A DNA stretch of 42,003 bases from Erwinia oleae (GTDB taxonomy: Bacteria; Pseudomonadota; Gammaproteobacteria; Enterobacterales; Enterobacteriaceae): positions 1 to 42,003 of the forward strand of contig NZ_JNVB01000036.1 of NCBI RefSeq assembly GCF_000770305.1. The letters are read 5' to 3'. The notes under the pieces were generated by a model, which saw only the letters and a program-made list of their open reading frames with translations, had not been told where the DNA came from and ran no database searches. Each line of letters starts with the position of its first letter. Position 1 is the first letter of the stretch. The position numbers and the translations under genes are program-made. Below are positions 35,694 through 42,003 of the stretch, in pieces.

Positions 35694-35706
35694 ATTGCAC
35701 TCCGGT

Positions 35707-35726
35707 TACTGGTTACTTGTACAGTG
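35707..35726 (-). promoter_or_regulatory. LexA (SOS) box of cho
   Basis: TACTGGTTACTTGTACAGTG is a CTG-N10-CAG palindrome (CTG at 35709-35711, CAG at 35722-35724), close to the LexA consensus. It ends about 14 bases before the cho start, so repressor would block the promoter or early transcription. E. coli cho is a known LexA-regulated gene. Confidence 0.85.
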
Positions 35727-35832
35727 TAACAGGCAAGCGGCGGAGAAAAAAGCAGCGCGTTATTCTTCGAAGGGCGCTGAATAGCTACGATAAAGTGGTA
35801 AGAAGAGGGCGGCTGTACGCCGCCCGGCCAGA

Positions 35833-36660
35833 TTACTTCTTCCAGAAATCGTCGAACACCGTCACAGGCGGACGGCGTTTGTGTTCCGTTTTCAGATACC
35901 AGTTTTCGATGATCTTCGCCGCATCCGCATCAATCGTTTTCCCTTCCAGATAGCGGTCGATCATTTCATAGGTGACACCCAGCGCCACCTCATCTTTCAA
36001 ACCGGGACGATCGTCTTCAAGATCGGCAGTGGGGTGTTTCAGATAGAGATGTTCCGGGCAGCCGAGCGCTTTAAGTAATTGTTTACCCTGGCCTTTATTC
36101 AGGCGGAAAATCGGGTTGATATCGGTGCCGCCATCGCCGTATTTGGTGAAGAAACCGGTTACCGCTTCCGCCGCATGATCGGTGCCGACTACCACTCCGG
36201 CGGTCATACCGGCAATGCTGTACTGCGCCTTCATACGCTCGCGGGCCTTCTCGTTACCGCGTACGAAATCGGACAGCGTAATGCCCGCGTCGCGCAGCGC
36301 TTTTTCGCTGGCGGCGATCGCTTCTTTGATGTTAACGGTCAGCACGCGGTCAGGCCTGATAAAATTGATTGCGTCCTGGCAATCCTTCTCATCGGCCTGC
36401 ACGCCGTGCGGCAGGCGAACGGCGATGAACTGATAATCAGCGCTGCCGGTCTCTTCGCGCAGTTCGGTAATCGCCATCTGGCTGAGTTTGCCGGTCAGGG
36501 TCGAGTCCTGGCCGCCGCTGATACCCAGCACCAGCGATTTAATAAACGGAAAGGTTTTGAGGTAGGACTTTAAAAAGTCTACGCTGGTGCGGATCTCGCG
36601 ATCGACATCGATTTCAGGCTTAACGCCCAGCGCGGTAATAATTTCCTGTTGCAGAGCCAT
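35833..36660 (-). CDS. nadE: Ammonia-dependent NAD synthetase NadE
   Basis: A 275-residue enzyme, the same length as E. coli NadE. It amidates nicotinic acid adenine dinucleotide to NAD+ with ATP and ammonia. The PP-loop ATP motif is [15 protein letters not shown] (residues 45-59); substrate residues lie in [17 protein letters not shown] and [22 protein letters not shown]. It lacks a glutaminase domain, so free ammonia is the donor. I chose ATG 36660 (MALQQEI) with GGAG upstream; the frame reaches back to 36717 with no family match. Confidence 0.96.
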   Translation of the reverse strand: MALQQEIITALGVKPEIDVDREIRTSVDFLKSYLKTFPFIKSLVLGISGGQDSTLTGKLSQMAITELREETGSADYQFIAVRLPHGVQADEKDCQDAINFIRPDRVLTVNIKEAIAASEKALRDAGITLSDFVRGNEKARERMKAQYSIAGMTAGVVVGTDHAAEAVTGFFTKYGDGGTDINPIFRLNKGQGKQLLKALGCPEHLYLKHPTADLEDDRPGLKDEVALGVTYEMIDRYLEGKTIDADAAKIIENWYLKTEHKRRPPVTVFDDFWKK

Positions 36661-36845
36661 TGACTTCTCCTCTGGTGAAGCGCCGCCGTTGGGCGCCAGG
36701 GTCTTAACTGTTTGCATTAAAATTAACGTGCCTGATGTAAAACAACAACACCGGGTGCGTTTTTCAGGTCGTTACGATTGCCATGAAGGTGCGGCGCAGG
36801 GCCAATCCGGGTTCATTAACAATAGCTTAATGCACTATTATTCAA

Positions 36846-37616
36846 TTATATCTCATTGTTATGCTTCCTGATCTTCGCCTGTTCAGCAGGGGATTTACCG
36901 TTCATAAACTGCCCCGGCGTTTTACCGAAACGCTGCCGAAAAACCTCGATATAAGCGCTGACGTTGCTGTAACCGCTAAGCGATGCCACTTCTCCGACGG
37001 GGATGCCGGCATACAGCCACTGGAGAGAGACAACCACCTTTGCCTGTTGCCGCCACTGGCTGAAACTGAGCCCGGTTTGTTGACGAAATAAGCGGCTCAG
37101 ACTCCTGACACTCAGACCTGCCTGCTGCGCCAGCTGCGCCTGATCCAGCATGCAGTCGGGGTTTTTCATTAATGTGTTCGCGACGCTTCGTGCCCGGCGA
37201 TCTACCGGCAGGATTAACTGAAGCGGCAGCTCCGCCAGGTGCTCTGTTTCGTGGCGTAATACTGTCAGAAGCGTGTTCTGATACTCCACTGTGGAAGGCG
37301 CGGGAGCGTTGGTGAAGAGGCGTTCCAGAACGGCCAGGAAAAAAGCATCCATTCCATAGATCGCGGGCTGAGAAGGGAAAGGGATACGGCTCAACGGATT
37401 GAGATAGAGACTCTTACCGCTGACATGCGTCGGCACCCAGGCCCGGTGACGCAGACCCGCCGGAAACCACCCCACGGAACCTGGCGTGACAGCCCATTGC
37501 GCCAGCGCAGTTTCAATAATGATTATGCCACGACTCAGCCAGTAAAACTGGCCTGATTCATGTTGGTGCCAGGCGGTGGCATGTAGCGCTTCATATTCAA
37601 ATATGGCGGTTTTCAT
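36846..37616 (-). CDS. AraC-family transcriptional regulator
   Basis: A 256-residue regulator. The N-terminal part is a cupin-like sensor (TAWHQHESGQFYWLSRG, then GSVGWFPAGLRHRAW). The C-terminal AraC DNA-binding domain has two helix-turn-helix units: LDQAQLAQQAGLSVRSLSRL and VGEVASLSGYSNVSAYIEVF, ending RQRFGKTPGQFM. It resembles the single-gene AraC proteins that control a divergent target. It is divergent from the NTF2-like gene with about 95 bases between, so that gene is the likely target. Neither gene is in the E. coli nadE-osmE interval, so the pair looks like an insertion. No clear ribosome binding site precedes the ATG. Ligand unknown. Confidence 0.88.
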   Translation of the reverse strand: MKTAIFEYEALHATAWHQHESGQFYWLSRGIIIIETALAQWAVTPGSVGWFPAGLRHRAWVPTHVSGKSLYLNPLSRIPFPSQPAIYGMDAFFLAVLERLFTNAPAPSTVEYQNTLLTVLRHETEHLAELPLQLILPVDRRARSVANTLMKNPDCMLDQAQLAQQAGLSVRSLSRLFRQQTGLSFSQWRQQAKVVVSLQWLYAGIPVGEVASLSGYSNVSAYIEVFRQRFGKTPGQFMNGKSPAEQAKIRKHNNEI

Positions 37617-37710
37617 CGCAATGGCCGATTAGCCGTATATCTTGTCCGAATAAGGATAATACACCGCGCAGAAGTTTATGTAATGTTGATGCTTTACATG
37701 AGGAGACAAG

Positions 37711-38103
37711 ATGAACGGTAGCAAAGAAATCATTACCGCTATGTTGCAGGATATCATTTGCCATCCTGTCCATGACGAGCAACTCATTGCCCGCTATTTC
37801 GACCCGACGTATCAACAGTGCGTTGATGGCAAGTGGCTTGAGTACCGGGATTTTGTGAAACATATGGCGGTTCTTAAGACGCATGCAAAGGATATGGCGG
37901 TTGTCGTCAGGTCTGTTGTGGGTGAGGATGACACGGTTTTTACCCACCATTATGTCACCGTGGAAAACAGGCAGGGCGTCAACAGCGAATTTGAGGTGCT
38001 GGCCTGCTTTACGCTCTCATCAGAAAAAATTGTACGCTGCGAAGAGTTAACCCGAATGATCGGTGGAAGTCATGATGACCATGACCTTGGCAGCAGAGTG
38101 TAA
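37711..38103 (+). CDS. NTF2/SnoaL-like protein
   Basis: A 130-residue cytoplasmic protein resembling the NTF2-like alpha+beta barrel (SnoaL) group: a helical start (SKEIITAMLQDIICHP), EQLIARYFDPTYQQCVDGKW, DFVKHMAVLKTH and a curved sheet (TVFTHHYVTVENRQGVNSEF then FEVLACFTLSSEKIVRCEEL). Members are often small isomerases or ligand-binding proteins; no catalytic set is clear here, so I give no reaction. The ATG at 37711 has GAGGAG upstream. It is divergent from the AraC gene, which probably controls it. Confidence 0.78.
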   Translation: MNGSKEIITAMLQDIICHPVHDEQLIARYFDPTYQQCVDGKWLEYRDFVKHMAVLKTHAKDMAVVVRSVVGEDDTVFTHHYVTVENRQGVNSEFEVLACFTLSSEKIVRCEELTRMIGGSHDDHDLGSRV

Positions 38104-38282
38104 ATCAGTGGTAAAAGACGTGCGTTTGACGGTGGAAAATTTTCCGTGCCAGCCAGATATGAGGCGCAGACGGCAGAATGTTAAAGAGTCTGAAACGTTT
38201 TTTTTCTGCGCCATAAAGTTGATAAATCAGTAGTTATGTTCCAGGCTTTATGTCACATGGATAATAAACGAGGAATAAGAAT

Positions 38283-38618
38283 ATGAATAAAGTAACAGGA
38301 TTTATTGGTGCTGCTGTGGCTCTGGCCGTTCTGTCTGGCTGTACGGCATACGACCGTGCCGAAAGCTATGTGACTAAGCCCGTTGTTCAGGATGTTAAGA
38401 AAGGAATGACGCGTCAGCAGGTTCGCGATGTTGCCGGCCCTGCCTCGACTGAAATCACCATGGTTCACGCGCGCGGTACCTGCCAGACTTACGTACTGGG
38501 CGAACGTGACGGTAAGCCGCAAACCTATTTCGTAAGCTATAACGACACCGGTCGCGTCATGAACTACGGCTTCCAGAGCTGTAAAGAGTACGATACCGAT
38601 CCGCAGGCAAACCAGTAA
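38283..38618 (+). CDS. osmE: Osmotically inducible lipoprotein OsmE
   Basis: A 111-residue outer-membrane lipoprotein of the SmpA/OmlA (BamE-like) fold; E. coli OsmE is 112. Lipobox LSGC has its cysteine at residue 20. The SmpA core is [17 protein letters not shown], followed by [20 protein letters not shown]. In E. coli it is induced by high osmolarity and stationary phase. Function beyond that is not established. A good terminator follows. The extended frame of the opposite-strand gene that crosses it is a frameshift artefact. Confidence 0.95.
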   Translation: MNKVTGFIGAAVALAVLSGCTAYDRAESYVTKPVVQDVKKGMTRQQVRDVAGPASTEITMVHARGTCQTYVLGERDGKPQTYFVSYNDTGRVMNYGFQSCKEYDTDPQANQ

Positions 38619-38640
38619 GGGTTGCGCGGACAGAGTGAAT

Positions 38641-38670
38641 AAAAACGGCCACCCAGGTGGCCGTTTTTTT
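38641..38670 (+). terminator. Intrinsic terminator of osmE
   Basis: AAACGGCCACC and GGTGGCCGTTT form a long stem with a very tight loop, followed by seven T. It lies 22 bases after the osmE stop and ends at the intended stop codon of the convergent frameshifted gene. Confidence 0.88.
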
Positions 38671-39068
38671 ATAACCCCGGTGGACGCGGCACTTCCAGAT
38701 AGCGCCCTGAAATATCGCGCCGGATAGTAGTGACCATCCTGCACGTAAAAACGCTCACCGTTATAGTCCAGCGCCTGCATCGAGCCTGAATATCGTTCGA
38801 CGGGTGGCTCAACCATCACATAGCCATTATTGTTTTGCCGTTGGTAATAGCTGCCGTTCAGCACGTAATAGGTCAGTCCGCCAATCAGCACGGCCGCCGC
38901 CGCATCCGGCAGGAAGCTGTAATGACGCGGTCCGCCGCCCCAGCCCGGCCCGCCGCCCTGATGCCAGCCAGGCCCGCCCGGGCCGCCTGGTCCTCCACCC
39001 GGATGAGCAAAAACCAGCGTGGGCGAGACCAGCGTTAAGGCGATAAGCGTATTGATCACCTTTTTCAT
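38669..39068 (-). pseudogene. Frameshifted exported glycine-rich protein (DUF6515-like)
   Basis: A small exported protein with signal peptide MKKVINTLIALTLVSPTLVFA and a Gly/Pro/His-rich mature start (HPGGGPGGPGGPGWHQGGG). It continues with AAVLIGGLTYYVLNGSYYQR and ALDYNGERFYVQDGHYY, typical of small DUF6515-like proteins. After DGHYY the frame shifts. Read as is, it continues antisense through osmE to 38253, giving an implausible 271 residues. Skipping one base at about 38720-38723 restores RRDISGRYLEVPRPPGL and a stop at 38669-38671, exactly at the end of the osmE terminator; the product would be 132 residues. So a single-base insertion (or sequencing error) disrupts the last 17 residues. 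The domain name is from memory. Confidence 0.75.
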
Positions 39069-39196
39069 GACGTTTCTCCTGTTATGACTGTACTCAGCAT
39101 CAGGCTGCCGCGATGAAAACGCAAGCGTCTCAACGTCGCTATTGGCAGCTGCTTACAGCGCTTAACGCATTCTTAACGCTCCCTCCATGAAGTGAC

Positions 39197-39225
39197 AAAA
39201 AAAGGCAGCCGTTGAAGCGGCTGCC
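39197..39225 (-). terminator. Intrinsic terminator of katE
   Basis: On the minus strand GGCAGCCG and CGGCTGCC (39218-39225 with 39204-39211) form an eight-pair stem with a six-base loop, followed by seven U. It lies 28 bases beyond the katE stop. Confidence 0.9.
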
Positions 39226-39252
39226 TGGGATTTATGACCCCGTTAAAAAGGG

Positions 39253-41517
39253 TTAAGCAGGGACGCTTAGCGCCTTCTGACTGCGCGACCAGACGCGGTG
39301 GGCAGCCATTGCAGCGATAAACTCGCTCATCAGCACGCCCTCGGCTTTGCTGTCCGTCAGCAGGCCGTCTTCCTCTTCTTTATCGCCCAGGCCGAACTGG
39401 GGTTTGAAGCGACGCGCGTCGCCGCTCAGGCCGATAACCTTCAGATGCTTATAGGCTTCCAGCAGGAAGTAACGCGCGTCACCGCTCAGCAGCAGGGCGT
39501 CGATATTACCATCCGGCACGATAACCGCATCGAAGGTGAGCGACGGCAGACCGCTGAAGGTCGCGTCAACGGGAAGGTTAGAACCATCGTCCGCACGAAC
39601 CTGGCCCATATGCGGCGCCAGCAACTTCGCGTGAACGCCTTCGGCTTTCAGCGCTTGCAGGATCGCCAGAACATCGGCGGCAACCACGCCGTCGCTGATT
39701 AACAGTGCGACCTGGCGTCCTTTGATCGAGCCGCTTGGAACGGCATAGAGGCTCAGGCTCGCATCTTTCTTCAGACCGTTGACGTCTTTCGGCGGTGCGG
39801 TGTGCATCTTCTCATCAGAGAGCGCAATGCCCAGATTCTCCGCCACGCCGTTCGCCAGCGACACGTCGATATGAACCAGGTGATCGACCACGCGCTCACG
39901 GATGTAAGGGCGGGCAACTTTGCTCAGCTCAAACGAGAAGGCATCCACAATGTGCTGCTGCTCAATCGGAGTCTGGCTGTTCCAGAACAGACGCGGCTGC
40001 GAGTAATACTCACCGAAGGACGGGCTGCGCTCGCGCACCTTGTGGCCCTCAATGCGTTCCTGGTGGCTCTCAAAACCACCACGGTGCGGCGCCGGCGGCG
40101 TTTCACGCGGCCAGTTGTCGTTGATTGAGTTAGGCTCGTAATTGGCCGGGTTGGTATCGATATCCATCCGGTGCATGCCCTGCCGCTGGAAGTTGTGGTA
40201 CGGGCAGGTTGGACGGTTAATCGGAATTTCGTGGAAGTTAGGCCCGCCAAGACGGCTGATCTGCGTATCCGTGTAGGAGAAAAGGCGGCCCTGAAGCAGC
40301 GGATCGTTAGTAAAATCCAGCCCGGGAACGATATGGCCAGGGTGGAATGCGACCTGTTCCGTTTCAGCGAAGAAGTTGTCCGGATTGCGATTCAGCACCA
40401 TTTTACCAATCAGCTCAACCGGCACCAGCTCTTCCGGGATCAGCTTGGTGGCATCGAGCAGATCAAAATCAAATTTAAACTCATCCTCTTCAGGAATGAG
40501 CTGCACGCCCAGCTCATATTCGGGGAAGTCTCCGGCTTCAATCGCTTCCCACAGATCGCGGCGATGGAAGTCCGGGTCACGGCCGGTCAGTTTTTGCGAC
40601 TCATCCCACAGCAGCGACGCCTTGCCCGCGACCGGTTTCCAGTGGAAACGCACAAAAGTGGCTTTGCCTTCGGTATTGATAAAGCGGAAGGTATGAATAC
40701 CAAAGCCTTCCATCGTGCGGTAGCTGCGTGGAATGCCGCGATCGGACATGGCCCAGATCACGTTATGCAGCGTTTCCGGCTGAAGAGAAACGTAGTCCCA
40801 GAAGGTGTCGTGAGCTGACTGACCCTGTGGAATTTCATTATGCGGCTCAGGTTTTACCGCGTGAACGAAATCCGGGAACTTGTGCGCATCCTGAATAAAG
40901 AACACTGGCGTGTTATTGCCTACAAGGTCGAAAACACCTTCATCGGTATAGAATTTCGTGGCGAAGCCGCGAATATCACGCACGGTATCCGCCGATCCCG
41001 CGCCGCCCTGCACGGTGGAGAAGCGGACAAACACCGGCGTCGCCTGCTCAGGATTGCGCAGGAAATCGGCTTTGGTGATGTCGCTCAGATCGCGATAGGG
41101 CTGGAAGTAACCGTGGGCAGCAGAGCCACGTGCGTGAACAATACGCTCAGGGATGCGCTCATGATCGAAATGGGTGATTTTTTCGCGCAGAATAAAATCT
41201 TCAAGCAGCGTCGGGCCGCGTGTGCCAGCGCGCAGTGAATTCTGGTCGTCAGCAATGCGTGTGCCCTGATTGGTGGTCAGAGGGAAATTTTCACCGCCTT
41301 TACGGAAGGTTTCCAGCGCATCGATTTTAGCATTATGGGTGTCGGGCGTTTTCAAACTGCCGGGTGCGGTGGGCTGTTTTCCAGGAGGAGTGGGACGCGC
41401 ATCGGGCTTGTGGGAACCATCTGAGGGCGCAAGAGAATCCATTCCCGGTTTTGCAGAGTCCGGCCCGGTCATCGGGGCATTGTGACTCAGCTCCTTATTA
41501 TCGGTTTCTTTCGACAT
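39253..41517 (-). CDS. katE: Large-subunit catalase HPII (KatE)
   Basis: A 754-residue monofunctional haem catalase (753 in E. coli), converting hydrogen peroxide to water and oxygen. The active-site residues fall at the E. coli numbers: H128 ([14 protein letters not shown]), N201 ([11 protein letters not shown]) and the haem-ligand Y415 ([15 protein letters not shown]). H392 (FHPGHIVPG) is present for the His-Tyr bond peculiar to HPII. A long hydrophilic N-terminal arm and a C-terminal flavodoxin-like/class I amidotransferase-like domain (about 600-754) mark the large-subunit clade. AGGAG precedes the ATG. A sigma-S-like -10 element lies upstream, in line with stationary-phase expression in E. 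coli. Confidence 0.97.
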   Translation of the reverse strand: MSKETDNKELSHNAPMTGPDSAKPGMDSLAPSDGSHKPDARPTPPGKQPTAPGSLKTPDTHNAKIDALETFRKGGENFPLTTNQGTRIADDQNSLRAGTRGPTLLEDFILREKITHFDHERIPERIVHARGSAAHGYFQPYRDLSDITKADFLRNPEQATPVFVRFSTVQGGAGSADTVRDIRGFATKFYTDEGVFDLVGNNTPVFFIQDAHKFPDFVHAVKPEPHNEIPQGQSAHDTFWDYVSLQPETLHNVIWAMSDRGIPRSYRTMEGFGIHTFRFINTEGKATFVRFHWKPVAGKASLLWDESQKLTGRDPDFHRRDLWEAIEAGDFPEYELGVQLIPEEDEFKFDFDLLDATKLIPEELVPVELIGKMVLNRNPDNFFAETEQVAFHPGHIVPGLDFTNDPLLQGRLFSYTDTQISRLGGPNFHEIPINRPTCPYHNFQRQGMHRMDIDTNPANYEPNSINDNWPRETPPAPHRGGFESHQERIEGHKVRERSPSFGEYYSQPRLFWNSQTPIEQQHIVDAFSFELSKVARPYIRERVVDHLVHIDVSLANGVAENLGIALSDEKMHTAPPKDVNGLKKDASLSLYAVPSGSIKGRQVALLISDGVVAADVLAILQALKAEGVHAKLLAPHMGQVRADDGSNLPVDATFSGLPSLTFDAVIVPDGNIDALLLSGDARYFLLEAYKHLKVIGLSGDARRFKPQFGLGDKEEEDGLLTDSKAEGVLMSEFIAAMAAHRVWSRSQKALSVPA

Positions 41518-41556
41518 GCTTACTTGCTCCTGTAGTTATCGTATCTGACGCAGTTA

Positions 41557-41562
41557 ACTATA
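41557..41562 (-). promoter_or_regulatory. Candidate -10 element of katE (sigma-S type)
   Basis: On the minus strand CTATAGT, with the C before TATAGT favoured by RpoS holoenzyme, lies about 40 bases before the katE start. No good -35 accompanies it, which is normal for RpoS promoters. katE is RpoS-dependent in E. coli. Confidence 0.5.
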
Positions 41563-41644
41563 GAACAGCACGTCGGATACGCCTGAGAAGCGCAGGGTTT
41601 TATCGTAAGAAAAGGCCAATAATTGGAAAAGGCTGCGGCAATTG

Positions 41645-41675
41645 ATAAATAAACGGGCTGAAGACGATCAGCCCG
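41645..41675 (-). terminator. Intrinsic terminator of tcyP
   Basis: CGGGCTGA (41654-41661) pairs with TCAGCCCG (41668-41675) around a six-base loop, followed on the minus strand by TTTATTTAT. It begins nine bases past the tcyP stop. Confidence 0.8.
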
Positions 41676-41683
41676 CAGGATAA

Positions 41684-42003
41684 TTAACGTTGTGCCAGTT
41701 CGAAATCGCGCCCGGCGTCACTGTTAAGTAACGATTTGTCAGTCTGCTTTAACCACTGGCTGGTAAGCGTGCCGGCAGTGATTGAACCGTTTACGTTCAG
41801 CGCGGTACGACCCATATCAATCAGCGGTTCGATAGAGATCAGCAGCGCAACCAGCGTCACCGGCAGCCCCAGCGTCGGCAGCACGATCAGCGCGGCAAAG
41901 GTAGCGCCGCCGCCGACGCCGGCCACGCCGGCAGAACTGAGGGTGACGATACCGACCAGCGTGGCAATCCACATTGGATCGAACGGATTGATCCCCACGG
42001 TCG
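41684..42003 (-). CDS. tcyP: L-cystine transporter TcyP (partial, C-terminal end only)
   Basis: The C-terminal roughly 105 residues of a dicarboxylate/amino acid:cation symporter (DAACS) family protein; the rest lies beyond the window. The visible part has [41 protein letters not shown] and [20 protein letters not shown], typical of the helical hairpin HP2 and last membrane helix of the TcyP/YdjN branch. TcyP imports cystine with sodium or protons. In E. coli tcyP lies near katE, which supports the name. The apparent ATG at 41998 is internal, not the start. Confidence 0.88.
   Translation of the reverse strand, partial: TVGINPFDPMWIATLVGIVTLSSAGVAGVGGGATFAALIVLPTLGLPVTLVALLISIEPLIDMGRTALNVNGSITAGTLTSQWLKQTDKSLLNSDAGRDFELAQR

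Noticed and set aside
38253-39068. A 271-residue protein on the minus strand spanning osmE
   Set aside because: The tail after DGHYY is antisense to osmE and is best explained by a one-base frameshift; the real gene should end at 38669.

Overview
The window is a chromosomal segment of a Gram-negative member of the order Enterobacterales. The backbone genes chaA, chaB, chaC, ychO, astCADBE, spy, cho, nadE, osmE, katE and tcyP are all recognisable, with lengths very close to the Escherichia coli proteins. Their arrangement is not E. coli's. From memory, E. coli has chaA-chaB-chaC-ychN-ychO far from the ast-spy-cho-nadE-osmE...katE-tcyP stretch; here the two are joined, and ychN, ves, xthA and the chb operon are absent from their usual places. 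This, plus a partial type VI secretion (T6SS) gene set, suggests Erwiniaceae (Pantoea, Erwinia, Mixta) or a close relative. The genus is an inference.

Layout. (1) 27-2676: chaA (minus), chaB and chaC (plus). (2) 2691-11694, minus: an eight-gene T6SS-related block. In transcription order it is an SH3-like lipoprotein, TssL with an OmpA domain, a C-terminally shortened TssM, TagF, an FHA protein, a PP2C phosphatase (PppA), a periplasmic protein and a membrane Ser/Thr kinase (PpkA). The sheath, tube, baseplate, ClpV, Hcp, VgrG and TssJ genes are absent from the window. What remains is a membrane complex plus the threonine-phosphorylation control module. (3) 12087-22386: a DeoR-type regulator divergent from a nine-gene sugar or polyol operon: split transketolase (two subunits), SDR dehydrogenase, ribose-type ABC transporter (binding protein, DUF2291 lipoprotein, ATPase, permease), glycerol-kinase-like FGGY kinase and a second SDR. 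Blocks 2 and 3 together sit between chaC and ychO and look like accessory insertions. (4) 22383-27496: a periplasmic PEBP-family protein, the inverse autotransporter YchO, an OmpC/OmpF-type porin with a clear OmpR-type site upstream, and a LysR regulator divergent from a YciI-like gene. (5) 27909-34016: the arginine succinyltransferase operon astCADBE behind a sigma-54 promoter. (6) 34272-42003: spy, cho (with a LexA box), nadE, an AraC regulator divergent from an NTF2-like protein, osmE, a frameshifted glycine-rich exported protein, katE, and the 3' end of tcyP, which runs off the window.

The most interesting content is the sugar operon and the stripped-down T6SS block. The operon has a dedicated split transketolase, a kinase and two dehydrogenases but no isomerase, epimerase or aldolase, so it predicts a pathway of polyol oxidation, ketose phosphorylation and cleavage of an unusual ketose phosphate. 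In the T6SS block TssM lacks the C-terminal periplasmic region that normally contacts TssJ, and TssJ itself is missing. No tRNA, rRNA, CRISPR array, insertion sequence or integrase was found.
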